From Marinobacterium iners DSM 11526 (GTDB taxonomy: Bacteria > Pseudomonadota > Gammaproteobacteria > Pseudomonadales > Balneatricaceae): DNA of 64,000 nucleotides. Below, one piece after another: positions 23,746 to 33,446 of this stretch. Each line of letters opens with the position of its first letter. Within the stretch, counting starts at the first letter, position 1. Both the position numbers and the translations under genes were made by a program. The stretch lies in assembly GCF_900107855.1 (NCBI RefSeq), contig NZ_FNRJ01000003.1, positions 124,001-188,000 of the forward strand, written 5' to 3'. A model generated the notes under the pieces. The model saw only the letters and a program-made list of their open reading frames with translations. It was not told the DNA's origin and did no database searches.

Positions 23746-24807
23746 ATGTCAGCGCTGCAATCCCTGTTTAATATCCAGTTTCCATTGATTCAGGCACCGA
23801 TGGCGGGTGTACAGGGATGGGAACTTGCTGCAGCTGTTTCAGGCGCAGGTGCGCTGGGCTCTATCCCCTGTGCCATGTTGACGCCTGATGCCGTGCGAGA
23901 TGCCGTCACCCACTTTCGCGCCCGAGCTGACCGTCCGGTTAATCTGAACTTTTTCTGTCATCAACCACCGGAACCTGATCCCGAGGGGCAACAGTGTTGG
24001 CTGGAGCAATTTCTGCCCTGGTATGCAGAGTTGGGGCTGGAGGTACCGAGCGCCCCAGCTGGACCTGGTCGCTTGCCCTTCAATAAGGTGATTGCCGATC
24101 TGGTGACCGAATTGGCACCGGAGGTTGTGAGCTTTCATTTTGGCTTGCCTGAACCATCGCTGCTGGAGCAGGTACGCAGCAGCGGTGCCAGTATCATTTC
24201 ATCGGCGACCACAGTTGAGGAGGCGTGCTGGCTTGCGCAAAACGGAGTCGACGCGATCATTGCCCAGGGACTGGAAGCCGGCGGACATCGCGGCATGTTC
24301 CTGAGTGAAGAGATCAGTACCCAGGTGGGCACTTTTGCGCTGCTGCCGCAGATCAAGGCCGCGGTCAAAGTACCGGTGATTGCCGCTGGTGGTATTGCGG
24401 ATGCAGCAGGAGTTCAGGCGGCGTTGGCATTGGGGGCTGATGGCGTTCAGGTAGGAACTGCCTACCTTCTTTGCTCTGAAGCCAACACGTCGGCGGTACA
24501 TCGAGCCGCGTTGCAGTCGCCGGGGGCAAGCCAGACAGTACTGACCAACCTGTTCAGTGGCCGCCCCGCTCGCGGCATTGTAAACCGCATGATACGAGAA
24601 CTGGGACCGTTCAATCCGTCAGCCCCGTCCTTTCCGCTTGCGACAGCTGCATCGGCGCCTCTGCGTGCCCAAGCCGAACACTTGGGCAGCGGTGATTTTT
24701 CGCCACTGTGGGCCGGGCAGAATGTCACAGGCTGCCTCTCCATCCCTGCCGCTGAACTGACGCTGGCACTGGTCAGCGATCTGAAGCCCTCCGTCAGCTC
24801 CAGCTGA
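23746..24807 (+). CDS. Nitronate monooxygenase (2-nitropropane dioxygenase-like) FMN protein
   Basis: A 353-aa TIM-barrel flavoprotein of the NMO/NPD family. It begins ALQSLFNIQFPLIQAPMAGV, with AAVSGAGALGS next, the GLEAGGHRG FMN-phosphate loop near residue 182 and the VPVIAAGGIADAAGVQAALALGA-type block (start near 212) and DGVQVGTAYLLC. It likely oxidises alkyl nitronates such as propionate-3-nitronate. GGAGGA sits five bases before ATG 23746, which fixes the start; the open frame extends 19 residues upstream. Confidence 0.9.
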   Translation: MSALQSLFNIQFPLIQAPMAGVQGWELAAAVSGAGALGSIPCAMLTPDAVRDAVTHFRARADRPVNLNFFCHQPPEPDPEGQQCWLEQFLPWYAELGLEVPSAPAGPGRLPFNKVIADLVTELAPEVVSFHFGLPEPSLLEQVRSSGASIISSATTVEEACWLAQNGVDAIIAQGLEAGGHRGMFLSEEISTQVGTFALLPQIKAAVKVPVIAAGGIADAAGVQAALALGADGVQVGTAYLLCSEANTSAVHRAALQSPGASQTVLTNLFSGRPARGIVNRMIRELGPFNPSAPSFPLATAASAPLRAQAEHLGSGDFSPLWAGQNVTGCLSIPAAELTLALVSDLKPSVSSS

Positions 24808-24815
24808 CGGCCAGC

Positions 24816-25643
24816 TCAGGTCAGGTGGATACCGGTTTCATCCTGACGGATGCGTCCGGCCTTCATCAGCTGGCCAAGCGCCATCTTGTAGGCTTTTTTA
24901 CTTACACCGAAAAGGTCACGGATGGCTTCGGGGTCACTCTTGTCCCCCAGCGGGCAAAAACCATCACGGCTCTCCAGGTATTTCAGCACTTGCTGGGCCA
25001 GCGGATCGATACGGGCATAACCGGGCTTTTCCAGCATCACATCAATTTTGCCGTCTTCGTCTCGCACCTGCTTGATGAAGCCGGGCATACGCTGACCGGG
25101 GCGTACCGGTCGGTGGATGTCCTGATGCTGCAGCAGTCCCATGGCACGGTTATCGATAATCACCTGATAGCCAATATCGGTTGGCCGCACCACCAGCAGC
25201 TCAACCAACTGGCCCTGAGTGTAGTCATCGCCCGGTTCCAGATGCTTTTCCAGTTTGGCGCTGGCCGCGATGCGGTTGGTGTTATCGAGGTAGAGGTAAA
25301 CGGTGACATAATCGCCAATCGTTAACGGTTTTACCTGCTCATTGAACGGCAGGAACAGGTCCTTGGGCAGCCCCCAATCCAGAAAGGCGCCGACCTTGTT
25401 GACATCAACCACTTTCAGGCTGGCAAACTGCCCTACCTGAGCCCTTGGGCGTCGCAGGGTCGCCACCGGCATGTCGTCAGAGTCCAGATAAACGAACACC
25501 TGCAGCCGATCGCCCAAGCGCGTTCCTTCAGGCACCTCTGGCTTTGGCAGAAGAATGCCGCCTTCGGCTCCGCCCTCAAGATACACACCAAAATCCACTT
25601 CTCGGATCACTTTCAGCTTGTTAAAGCAGCCGGTTTCGACCAT
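24816..25643 (-). CDS. S1-domain RNA-binding protein of the CvfB family
   Basis: A 275-aa protein made of tandem S1-like OB folds plus a C-terminal winged helix, as in CvfB/YitL. Features: LKVIREVDFGVYLEGGAEGGI-type first S1 repeat (residues 9-60), LKVVDVNKVGAFLDWGLPKD in the second, and the C-terminal FGVSKKAYKMALGQLMKAGRI helix-turn-helix. Probable RNA binding; the physiological role in proteobacteria is unclear. ATG at 25643 has GGAG eight bases upstream and gives family length; the frame runs to 25724. Its stop is 9 bases from the convergent NMO gene. Confidence 0.88.
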   Translation of the reverse strand: MVETGCFNKLKVIREVDFGVYLEGGAEGGILLPKPEVPEGTRLGDRLQVFVYLDSDDMPVATLRRPRAQVGQFASLKVVDVNKVGAFLDWGLPKDLFLPFNEQVKPLTIGDYVTVYLYLDNTNRIAASAKLEKHLEPGDDYTQGQLVELLVVRPTDIGYQVIIDNRAMGLLQHQDIHRPVRPGQRMPGFIKQVRDEDGKIDVMLEKPGYARIDPLAQQVLKYLESRDGFCPLGDKSDPEAIRDLFGVSKKAYKMALGQLMKAGRIRQDETGIHLT

Positions 25644-25772
25644 TGATACACTCCACCCGCTCGGGGCCACTGTCTGTCTACGCGATTCAACTGTATAGGG
25701 TACCTGTTTATGACGGTTTTGCATGTAAAATGATGCTGTAAATCCTCAGAGCACTCACAGAAGGACAGCGCA

Positions 25773-26477
25773 ATGCTGTGGCGATATGAGATTACCGGAG
25801 TCGATACCATCACCCTGCATTTCGGTGACCGGATCGAGCTGGCGCTGACACAGAAGGTTCACACGGCAACCCGACGGTTGAGCGCAGAGCTTGGCAATCG
25901 CCTGATCGACTGCGCGCCCTCCTACACCAGCATCATGTTGCGCTACGACCTGTTGCAGGATGACTTGGCCAGCCTGATGGCAACGGTCGCTCCGATACTC
26001 TCATCCCTGCATGACACGGACGAGAATGAAGAGCCACCGCTGGTGAACATCCCCGTGTTCTATCATCCATCTGTAGGGCCAGACCTGGAGCGAATTGCCG
26101 GGCGTGCCGGCATCAGCACCGAGCAGGTCATCGAACTGCACACGGCGCAGACCTACCATGTTTTTGCCATCGGCTTTGCTCCCGGTTTTGCCTATCTGGG
26201 TGAAGTGCCGAAAAGCATTGCAACACCACGCCTGGCTACTCCGCGCCAAAATGTGCCTGCCGGTTCTCTGGGTATTGCGGATACACAGACTGCAATATAC
26301 CCACGCAACTCACCCGGTGGCTGGAATATCATTGGCCGTACTCCGCTGGCCATGTTTGACACCCGACGTGAGCCAAACAGCCTGCTTCAGGCAGGTCAAC
26401 GTGTGCGTTTTCACCCCATTGACCGCGATGAGTATCTCGCTCTGGGTGGTGAACTGGACGGAGGCTTTGCCCGATGA
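25773..26477 (+). CDS. pxpB: 5-oxoprolinase subunit PxpB (KipI family)
   Basis: A 234-aa subunit of ATP-dependent 5-oxoprolinase, which opens pyroglutamate to glutamate. The KipI-type C-terminal cyclophilin-like domain is clear: HTAQTYHVFAIGFAPGFAYL near residue 125, PRLATPRQNVPAGSLGIADT near 150, and SPGGWNIIGRTPL. It overlaps pxpC by four bases (ATGA), so the pair is translationally coupled. The usual third partner pxpA is not adjacent. Confidence 0.92.
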   Translation: MLWRYEITGVDTITLHFGDRIELALTQKVHTATRRLSAELGNRLIDCAPSYTSIMLRYDLLQDDLASLMATVAPILSSLHDTDENEEPPLVNIPVFYHPSVGPDLERIAGRAGISTEQVIELHTAQTYHVFAIGFAPGFAYLGEVPKSIATPRLATPRQNVPAGSLGIADTQTAIYPRNSPGGWNIIGRTPLAMFDTRREPNSLLQAGQRVRFHPIDRDEYLALGGELDGGFAR

Positions 26478-27418
26478 CAGCCGATTTACCTGGCCTGAGC
26501 ATTATCAAGCCCGGCTTTATGACCTTACTGCAGGACTCCGGCCGCCGCGGTGTTATGCATCAGGGGCTGGCCTGTGGCGGTCCAATGGATCGCCACGCCT
26601 GGGCATGGGCCAATCGCTTGGTGGGTAATCCCTGGCATACAGCGGCACTGGAAGTCAGCTTTGGCGGTTTTGAATGCATGGCTGAGACTCACCTTCAAAT
26701 TGCCATTACCGGAGCAGATAGCAGCCTTCACATCAACGGAAGTCCACAACCACGCTGGACGGCACTGAACATAAATCCGGGTGATCGGCTTGTATTGGGT
26801 CATCCGGCCTCCGGCGTCCGCGTCTACCTGGCGGTAGAGGGAGGCTTTGCACTTACCTCGGGGCTCGGTGGCAGCAACTCGACATTGGTGCGTGAAGGCA
26901 CAGGGGGCTTGCGGGGAGACGGCTCTGCACTGCAGGCCGGTGATCATCTGCCCTGCAATACTGTAAAATCGCACGGCATACAGCGTCAGATGCCAGAGCA
27001 ATGGCTACCGGACTACACTGCCCCACTTGTGCTGGATGTGATTATGGGTGCACAGCTGGACCGTTTCCCGTCCTCAACACTGCACCGGTTTTTCAGCAGT
27101 TGTTATACGCTGACACCCCGCAGTGACCGAATGGGGGCACGACTGAGCGGGCCTGTACTTGAGCATCACGGGGTGACATTGATATCGGAAGGCATCAGTT
27201 TGGGAGCCATTCAGGTGCCTGCTGACGGTCAACCAATCATCCTGCTGCAGGATCGTCAAACTGTCGGCGGGTACCCCAAACTCGGTGCTGTCACGCCCCG
27301 CAGTCTGGATGCGCTGGCGCAACGAATGCCTGGCAGTGAAATTCGTTTCCGGCCGATTGCGTTGCACGAAGCTCAGGAACAGGAAAAGCGGTTTCTGGCA
27401 TTTTTTCAGGGTCAGTAG
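26474..27418 (+). CDS. pxpC: 5-oxoprolinase subunit PxpC (KipA/biotin-dependent carboxyltransferase-like)
   Basis: A 314-aa partner of PxpB with the AHS2 domain: MTLLQDSGRRGVMHQGLACG near residue 15, GGPMDRHAWAWANRLVGN, and ILLQDRQTVGGYPKLGAVT near residue 255. It is coupled to pxpB by an ATGA overlap. The 3' end overlaps the convergent GGDEF gene by 7 bases. The likely role is pyroglutamate salvage with a PxpA encoded elsewhere. Confidence 0.92.
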   Translation: MTADLPGLSIIKPGFMTLLQDSGRRGVMHQGLACGGPMDRHAWAWANRLVGNPWHTAALEVSFGGFECMAETHLQIAITGADSSLHINGSPQPRWTALNINPGDRLVLGHPASGVRVYLAVEGGFALTSGLGGSNSTLVREGTGGLRGDGSALQAGDHLPCNTVKSHGIQRQMPEQWLPDYTAPLVLDVIMGAQLDRFPSSTLHRFFSSCYTLTPRSDRMGARLSGPVLEHHGVTLISEGISLGAIQVPADGQPIILLQDRQTVGGYPKLGAVTPRSLDALAQRMPGSEIRFRPIALHEAQEQEKRFLAFFQGQ

Positions 27419-28932
27419 ATATTCACGGTATTGCGCCCCAACTGCTTCGCTTGATACATCGCTTCATCCGCCTTGCGGATCAGCTCTGTTTGGCTCAAAT
27501 CGCCACCGGTAAACAAAGTTGCTCCGATACTTGCCGTACACTGGTACACGACTGACTGCAGGCTGCCATCTTCCTGTACAAACTTGAGTTTGCAGGGGGC
27601 TTCTATGGCGACTCGGATTTTTTCGGCTACCTGTTTTGCCTGCCTGACTGCCGTATTGAAATCCGGGCTCAATCTCTCCAGCACCACCACGAACTCATCC
27701 CCTCCCAGTCGAGCTACTGTATCCCCACTTCGTACATGACGGCTGAGTCGCTTGCCAATTTCAATCAGCAACTGGTCACCCACGGCATGGCCGTATTGGT
27801 CATTTAATGGCTTGAAGTTGTCAAGATCGAGCAGCATCAACACCGTGTAACTTGAAACTGAGGTCTCGTCTGCAAGTACGAGGGCAAGCTTGTCGTCCAG
27901 CAACCTTCTGTTCGCAAGGTTTGTCAAAGGATCGTAGTAGGCAAGTTCACGAATGGTGTTTTCAGCGCGTCTTTTTTCAATCGCGATACTGGACAACCTA
28001 GCACAGTGCTCGATGATTTCTATCTGCTTATCAGTGGGTACAGCTGTAGTGCGGTGATAAATGGCAAACGTACCCAGAACAGCCCCGTGGCCTGTCTTGA
28101 TTGGCTGAGACCAACATGCCTTCAAGTTGGCCTGCTCCGCCAGCTTTCTGACTGTTTTCCAGTAGGGGTGTGTTGATATATCCTCAACGATGACGCGCTC
28201 ACCGGTAAAGGCCGCGGTGCCACATGACCCCATACCGTGCACGATCTCAACCTTCTTCAACGCTGCATTGTAAAAATCAGGCAGGCTTGGGGCGATACCG
28301 TTGCACAGATGGCTGCCTAGAATATCAGTCTGCATAATGCTGCACAGCATGTCCGGGTACAGTGACTCAATGCCCATCACCAGTTCAAGCAGAATATCTT
28401 CAAGTACGGCGCTGCTTGCCAGCATTTCCAGAATACGGTTGCGAAGGCGTTCAAACTCTTCCGCTCTTTTTCGTTCCGATATATCAATGATCAACCCCAA
28501 CAGCCCGCCCTGATTATCACCCATATCAAAGGTTTTCCGTTGATAGAGGACCGTACGGGGATTACCGTCGCTGAAGGCCAGCTCGATCTCTTCACGCGTC
28601 TCTCCGCGTTCCTGCAAAAGCTTCAGGTCTGCCTGCTGGAAAGCCAGGCGTGCGGATTCAGGCAGGTATTCAAGATCAAGAACGGTTTTGCCAACAAAAT
28701 TCTTGCGCTGAATCCCAAACGCTTCTTCATATGCAGCATTACATGCAATAAAGACGCCCTCATTGTCTTTGACAAAAATGGGGGTTGGGAGCGCATCAAG
28801 GAAGGCGGAAAAAAGCGTGAGCTGTTTTTTTAGCTCCTGCTCACTTTTAACCAGGCTATTGACCAGCTGATCGACGGAAAGAGTGCTTTCAAGCGGGGTA
28901 CTTTGATATCTGTTTGGTCCTTTATCATCCAT
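27412..28932 (-). CDS. Diguanylate cyclase with PAS and GAF sensor domains
   Basis: A 506-aa cytoplasmic c-di-GMP synthase. A PAS domain (residues about 35-155, FLDALPTPIFVKDNEGVFIA) is followed by a GAF domain (about 165-325, with the VHGMGSCGTAAFTGERVIVE block) and a GGDEF domain (about 340-500). The active-site GGDEF is intact and the inhibitory I-site RSGD lies five residues before it, so it should be active and product-inhibited. Start is uncertain: the ATG at 28932 is used, but the frame is open to a GTG at 28962 and neither has a strong RBS. Confidence 0.9.
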   Translation of the reverse strand: MDDKGPNRYQSTPLESTLSVDQLVNSLVKSEQELKKQLTLFSAFLDALPTPIFVKDNEGVFIACNAAYEEAFGIQRKNFVGKTVLDLEYLPESARLAFQQADLKLLQERGETREEIELAFSDGNPRTVLYQRKTFDMGDNQGGLLGLIIDISERKRAEEFERLRNRILEMLASSAVLEDILLELVMGIESLYPDMLCSIMQTDILGSHLCNGIAPSLPDFYNAALKKVEIVHGMGSCGTAAFTGERVIVEDISTHPYWKTVRKLAEQANLKACWSQPIKTGHGAVLGTFAIYHRTTAVPTDKQIEIIEHCARLSSIAIEKRRAENTIRELAYYDPLTNLANRRLLDDKLALVLADETSVSSYTVLMLLDLDNFKPLNDQYGHAVGDQLLIEIGKRLSRHVRSGDTVARLGGDEFVVVLERLSPDFNTAVRQAKQVAEKIRVAIEAPCKLKFVQEDGSLQSVVYQCTASIGATLFTGGDLSQTELIRKADEAMYQAKQLGRNTVNIY

Positions 28933-29054
28933 AGTGATACCCAGACTTGACTCGCACTTCACCCCGGAAAGGGATAATCAGGCTCATGCCTGTTATTAAT
29001 CAAAGCATACATCACGTACGCTGAACAGCATGTTTCATGTTTTAACCAACCAGA

Positions 29055-29237
29055 TCAGCGTTTTTTGCCAGCGCGCTTTTTCTTGAAGTAGTCTTTGACG
29101 GGAGTCGGCTTGTCCGGCAAAGCGGCAGCAAACCGTTTGCGCATCGATTCCACACGCGATTCTTTCTGCTGGTGCCGCTTTTCCTGGCGACATCTGTCAC
29201 CAGCCTCATTGAAATCCACTACCCTGTTATCGGTCAT
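29055..29237 (-). CDS. Small basic protein of unknown function
   Basis: A 60-aa lysine/arginine-rich product starting MTDNRVVDFNEAGDRCRQEK and ending in a KKKRAGKKR tail, suggesting nucleic-acid contact or disorder. The ATG at 29237 follows AGAGGGG; the frame extends upstream without an RBS. It lies between ppsA and the GGDEF gene, on the same strand. No family recognised. Confidence 0.65.
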   Translation of the reverse strand: MTDNRVVDFNEAGDRCRQEKRHQQKESRVESMRKRFAAALPDKPTPVKDYFKKKRAGKKR

Positions 29238-29274
29238 GATCCCCTCTTGTAACCTTTGCCATGGGGCAAGAGCT

Positions 29275-29309
29275 GCCGGGCTGTTGACTGAAGGTATCGC
29301 CACAGCCCG
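29275..29309 (-). terminator. Hairpin downstream of ppsA
   Basis: GCCGGGCTGT and ACAGCCCGGC form a 10-bp perfect stem about 12 bases after the ppsA stop (minus strand). No U-tract, so termination is unproven. Confidence 0.5.
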
Positions 29310-29320
29310 GCGCTTCAGAT

Positions 29321-31696
29321 TCAGGCGCCAGGCTTTTCCTCATTGGCAAGGAAGAACCAGGTGTCCAGTACCGAGTCAGGGTTCAGCGAGACACTGTTGA
29401 TCCCCTGCTCCATCAACCAGTGCGCCAGGTCCGGGTGATCCGATGGCCCCTGGCCACAGATGCCGACGTACTTGCCGGCCTTACGGCAAGCATTGATCGC
29501 CATCGCCAGCAGGCACTTGACCGCTTCATTACGCTCGTCAAACAGGTGCGCAATGATACCGGAGTCACGGTCCAGCCCCAGCGTCAACTGAGTCAGATCG
29601 TTGGAACCGATGGAGAAACCGTCGAAGTATTCAAGGAACTGGTCCGCCAGCAAGGCGTTTGATGGTATCTCACACATCATGATCAGGCGCAGTCCATTGT
29701 CACCGCGCTTCAGACCATTTTCGGCCAGCTGCTCGACGACCTGTTTGGCTTCGCCAGGAGTGCGCACGAACGGCAGCATGATCTCGACGTTGGTCAGCTT
29801 CATCTCATCACGCACCCGCTTGAGTGCACGACACTCCAGTTCAAAGCAGTCACGGAAGTTATCAGAGATGTAACGTGCCGCGCCACGGAAACCCAGCATC
29901 GGGTTTTCTTCACTGGGTTCATAGCGATCGCCGCCGATCAAGTGACCATATTCGTTCGACTTGAAGTCGGACATGCGCACAATCACCTTCTTCGGGTAGA
30001 AGGCAGCCGCCAGAGTAGAGATACCCTCGACCAGCTTGTCGACGTAGAAATCGACAGGTGATGCATAGCCACCGATTCGGCGCTCAATCACCTGCTTGAC
30101 GTCGCGTGGTTGATCATTGAAATTCAGCAGTGCCTTGGGGTGTACGCCGATCATTCGGTTGATGATGAACTCGAGTCGTGCCAAACCGACACCCGCATTA
30201 GGCAGTGACTGGAAATCAAATGCACGGTCAGGGTTACCCACGTTCATCATGATGTCGAACGAAAGGGTTGGCATCGACTCGACGCTGTTGCTCTGATGCT
30301 CGAACGCCAGCTTGCCTTCATAGGCACGACCGGTATCGCCCTCGGCACAGGACACGGTCACCAGCTGTCCATCGTTGAGTTTTTCAGTTGCATCACCACA
30401 GCCGACAATGGCCGGGATACCCAACTCACGGGCAATAATCGCCGCATGGCAGGTGCGGCCGCCACGGTTGGTCACGATAGCCGCCGCGCGTTTCATCACC
30501 GGCTCCCAGTCCGGGTCGGTCATGTCCGTCACCAGTACATCGCCCGGCTGCACTTCATGCATTTCGTCCAGACCATTTACCACGCGCACGGTACCTGAAC
30601 CGATACGATGGCCAATGGAACGGCCCTCAACCAGCACTTTGCCCTTTTCCTTCAGCAGGTAACGCTCAATGACAGTGCTTTTGCTCTGGCTGCGTACGGT
30701 TTCCGGCCGCGCCTGCACAATGTAAAGCTTGCCGTCATCACCATCCTTCGCCCACTCGATGTCCATCGGACGACCGTAGTGTTTCTCGATGATTACAGCA
30801 ATACGCGCCAGTTCTTCCACATCGGCATCGTTGATGGAGAAGGTGTTGCGTTCAGCTTTCGGCACATCGACGGTCTCAACAGCCTTACCGGTACTGCCAT
30901 CACCGGTATAAATCATTTTGATCGCCTTTGATCCCAGAGTACGTCGCAGTATTGCAGGCGCCCCCTGAGCCAGTATGGGCTTGTACACGTAAAACTCATC
31001 AGGGTTCACGGCGCCCTGAACGACGGTTTCACCCAGACCATAGGCAGAAGTAATGAACACTACATGATTGAAGCCAGACTCGGTGTCCATGGTGAACATG
31101 ACACCCGACGCACCGGTTTCAGAGCGCACCATGCGCTGAATGCCGGCAGAGAGTGCGACCTCAGCGTGAGTAAAGCCCTTGTGCACACGATAGGAGATCG
31201 CGCGGTCGTTATAGAGTGAGGCGAATACTTCCTTGATCGCCTGCTTGACGTTATCAAGCCCGCGAATATTGAGAAAGGTCTCCTGTTGACCGGCAAAAGA
31301 GGCATCGGGTAGATCTTCAGCGGTGGCAGAGGAACGAACGGCAACCGCGATCGCCTCTCCCTGACTCATCTCCGCCCAAGCGGCTTCAATGGCCTGATTC
31401 AGCTCAGGCTGAAAATCGGCTTCCATGATCCACTGGCGGATATTGCGGCCTGTTTCAATCAAGGCGCGCGTATCGTCTGCATCCAGGGCATCCAGTGCCT
31501 TGTTGATGCGATCAGCCAAGCCGCTTTGTGCCAGAAAATCACGATAGGCCTGCGCCGTGGTAGCAAAGCCACCCGGAACACGCACCCCAGCATCACTGAG
31601 CTGATGGATCATCTCGCCCAAGGATGCATTCTTACCGCCGACTTTGTCGACATCACCCATGCCTGCCTGTTCAAGGCGCAGTACATAATCCTGCAA
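29321..31696 (-). CDS. ppsA: Phosphoenolpyruvate synthase
   Basis: Converts pyruvate, ATP and water to PEP, AMP and phosphate for gluconeogenesis. Domains: N-terminal ATP-grasp ([14 protein letters not shown] near residue 18), swivelling His domain with [15 protein letters not shown], and C-terminal PEP-binding barrel with [19 protein letters not shown]. The upstream in-frame ATG at 31738 has no RBS. A TTG at 31696 has AGGAG with eight bases between, begins at the conserved [11 protein letters not shown] and gives 791 aa, the Pseudomonas PpsA length, so I choose it. It is divergent from ppsR, whose product inactivates PpsA by phosphorylation. Confidence 0.93.
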   Translation of the reverse strand: MQDYVLRLEQAGMGDVDKVGGKNASLGEMIHQLSDAGVRVPGGFATTAQAYRDFLAQSGLADRINKALDALDADDTRALIETGRNIRQWIMEADFQPELNQAIEAAWAEMSQGEAIAVAVRSSATAEDLPDASFAGQQETFLNIRGLDNVKQAIKEVFASLYNDRAISYRVHKGFTHAEVALSAGIQRMVRSETGASGVMFTMDTESGFNHVVFITSAYGLGETVVQGAVNPDEFYVYKPILAQGAPAILRRTLGSKAIKMIYTGDGSTGKAVETVDVPKAERNTFSINDADVEELARIAVIIEKHYGRPMDIEWAKDGDDGKLYIVQARPETVRSQSKSTVIERYLLKEKGKVLVEGRSIGHRIGSGTVRVVNGLDEMHEVQPGDVLVTDMTDPDWEPVMKRAAAIVTNRGGRTCHAAIIARELGIPAIVGCGDATEKLNDGQLVTVSCAEGDTGRAYEGKLAFEHQSNSVESMPTLSFDIMMNVGNPDRAFDFQSLPNAGVGLARLEFIINRMIGVHPKALLNFNDQPRDVKQVIERRIGGYASPVDFYVDKLVEGISTLAAAFYPKKVIVRMSDFKSNEYGHLIGGDRYEPSEENPMLGFRGAARYISDNFRDCFELECRALKRVRDEMKLTNVEIMLPFVRTPGEAKQVVEQLAENGLKRGDNGLRLIMMCEIPSNALLADQFLEYFDGFSIGSNDLTQLTLGLDRDSGIIAHLFDERNEAVKCLLAMAINACRKAGKYVGICGQGPSDHPDLAHWLMEQGINSVSLNPDSVLDTWFFLANEEKPGA

Positions 31697-31906
31697 AGCC
31701 AATTCTCCTGAATCTGAGCTGTTTGACGTAAGGATCATTGTTATTATTATTGACCGGAAAAACCGGATGATACTGCAGATAAGCGTAAAAATCTTGGCTG
31801 TAGCGAAATGTAATTTTGCTACAAAAACAACCGCCACTTTATCTGTTAAAATTGCGCTTCTGATCACAGACCCATGCTTTCAATTGTCGACACTTGAGGC
31901 CCACTG
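31697..31906. promoter_or_regulatory. Divergent ppsA-ppsR control region
   Basis: About 210 bases between two divergent starts. Contains the palindromic motif at 31809-31823 and, overlapping it, TGTAGC/GCTACA arms spanning 31799-31823. Contains no gene. Confidence 0.6.
31809..31823. promoter_or_regulatory. HexR/RccR-like operator candidate upstream of ppsA
   Basis: TGTAAT-TTT-GCTACA, matching the aceA palindrome (TGTAGT-GAG-ACTACA) in form and 15-bp core length. RpiR-family regulators of this type control gluconeogenic and glyoxylate genes in related bacteria. Confidence 0.5.
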
Positions 31907-32725
31907 ATGAAACGAACCGCATTTTTTATCTCTGATGGTACTGGCATCACGGCTGAGACATTGGGAAACAGCCTGCTGTCACAGTTCGAGGCCATTCGGT
32001 TCGAAAAGATTACCCTTCCTTATGTAGACACGATTGATAAAGCCAAGGCCGTTGTTGAGCGCATCAACCGCCAGGGAGAAGAGGACGGCAAACCTCCCAT
32101 CGTGCTTGATACCATTGTCGATGACGAGATTCGTGAATTGCTGGCCACCTGTAACGGCTTCAAGATCGACGTTTTCTCCACCTTCCTGAAGCCGCTTGAG
32201 TCAGAGCTGGAAACTCACTCTTCCTATTCGGTTGGCAAGTCTCATGCGATCAATGAGGTGGATCGCTACAAAGACCGCATCGACTCAGTCAATTTTGCAC
32301 TGGATAACGATGATGGTGCCCGAACCCGCCAGTATGATAAGGCCGACATTATACTGGTGGGCGTATCCCGCTGTGGCAAAACCCCTACCTGCCTCTACAT
32401 GGCGTTGCAGTTTGGAATCCGTGCGGCCAACTACCCACTGACAGAAGAGGATATGGAGGCCAGCCGCCTGCCTGAATGCCTTCAGCAGCACCGGCATAAA
32501 CTCTATGGCCTGACCATTGATCCCTTTCAGCTGGCAGCCATTCGTCACGAACGCCGTGCCAACAGCCGCTATGCCTCGCTGGATCAGTGCGATTTTGAAA
32601 TCCGTACCGTTGAGCGACTGTTCCAGAAGGAAAACATACCCTGTATCAACACCACCAATTTTTCCATTGAAGAGATTGCGACCCGCATCATTAACGAGTC
32701 TGGGCTCAAGCGTCGCATAAGCTGA
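31907..32725 (+). CDS. ppsR: PEP synthetase regulatory protein PpsR (kinase/pyrophosphorylase, DUF299)
   Basis: A 272-aa bifunctional enzyme that inactivates PEP synthase by ADP-dependent phosphorylation and reactivates it by phosphate-dependent dephosphorylation. It opens with [18 protein letters not shown], the family signature, and carries the P-loop [15 protein letters not shown] near residue 152. Family length and the divergent ppsA next door support the call. The ATG at 31907 is the natural start. Confidence 0.95.
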   Translation: MKRTAFFISDGTGITAETLGNSLLSQFEAIRFEKITLPYVDTIDKAKAVVERINRQGEEDGKPPIVLDTIVDDEIRELLATCNGFKIDVFSTFLKPLESELETHSSYSVGKSHAINEVDRYKDRIDSVNFALDNDDGARTRQYDKADIILVGVSRCGKTPTCLYMALQFGIRAANYPLTEEDMEASRLPECLQQHRHKLYGLTIDPFQLAAIRHERRANSRYASLDQCDFEIRTVERLFQKENIPCINTTNFSIEEIATRIINESGLKRRIS

Positions 32726-32798
32726 TGGACTACTGTGCCGCCGCCGTTTTTTCTCATAAAATGGCGACCTGTTTCTCACTTCTGTGTGGAGTATCACC

Positions 32799-33365
32799 AT
32801 GCCCAAAGCGGCAGATGTCAAACGCGGTAACCTGATCGAACTCAATGGCCAGTACATGCTGGTGCAGCAGATCGATGTAAAGAGTCCGACAGCACGCGGT
32901 GCCCAGACCCTGTATCGGATGCGCTTCAGCAAGCTGCCCGGTGGCGGCAAGTATGAAGAAACCTTCACCGGCGACGACATGCTCAAGGAAGCACAGCTCG
33001 AACGGCGTAAGTGCTCCTACCTGTACAAGGAAGGTGATTTGTACACCTTCATGGATTCAGAAGACTACAGCCAGTACATGATTGATGCCGACACGATCGA
33101 AGCACAGCTGCCCTACCTGATGGATGGCATGGAAAACATCATGGCACTGCTGGTTGAAGGCAAGGTGATGACTATTGAAGTACCCGGCACAGTGGTGATG
33201 GAGATCATCGAAACCGTACCGGGCATGAAAGCAGCCAGCGCGACTGGTCGCACCAAGCCGGCCAAGTTTGCAACCGGCCTTGAACTGCAGGTACCCGAGT
33301 TCCTCGAATCGGGTGAGAAGGTCAAGATCAACACAGAAACCGGCAAGTACCTTTCGCGCGCCTGA
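32799..33365 (+). CDS. efpL: Elongation factor P-like protein EfpL (YeiP)
   Basis: A 188-aa three-domain OB protein of the YeiP family, which helps ribosomes through difficult motifs without the lysine modification of EF-P. The acceptor-loop region reads VKSPTARGAQTLYRMRFSK, with Arg in place of the modified Lys, as in EfpL. GGAG lies seven bases before the ATG at 32799; five extra in-frame codons upstream are unlikely. It is 73 bases downstream of ppsR on the same strand. Confidence 0.93.
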   Translation: MPKAADVKRGNLIELNGQYMLVQQIDVKSPTARGAQTLYRMRFSKLPGGGKYEETFTGDDMLKEAQLERRKCSYLYKEGDLYTFMDSEDYSQYMIDADTIEAQLPYLMDGMENIMALLVEGKVMTIEVPGTVVMEIIETVPGMKAASATGRTKPAKFATGLELQVPEFLESGEKVKINTETGKYLSRA

Positions 33366-33446
33366 GGTTTACAGGGGTTTTCCTTGATGCCCGCCCCGGG
33401 TTCAACATAGAATCCCCTGCTTCTTAACGAAAATGATACATTTTTG

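Noticed and set aside
24825-25325. 166-aa plus-strand frame
   Set aside because: Antisense to the CvfB-like gene with no independent support.
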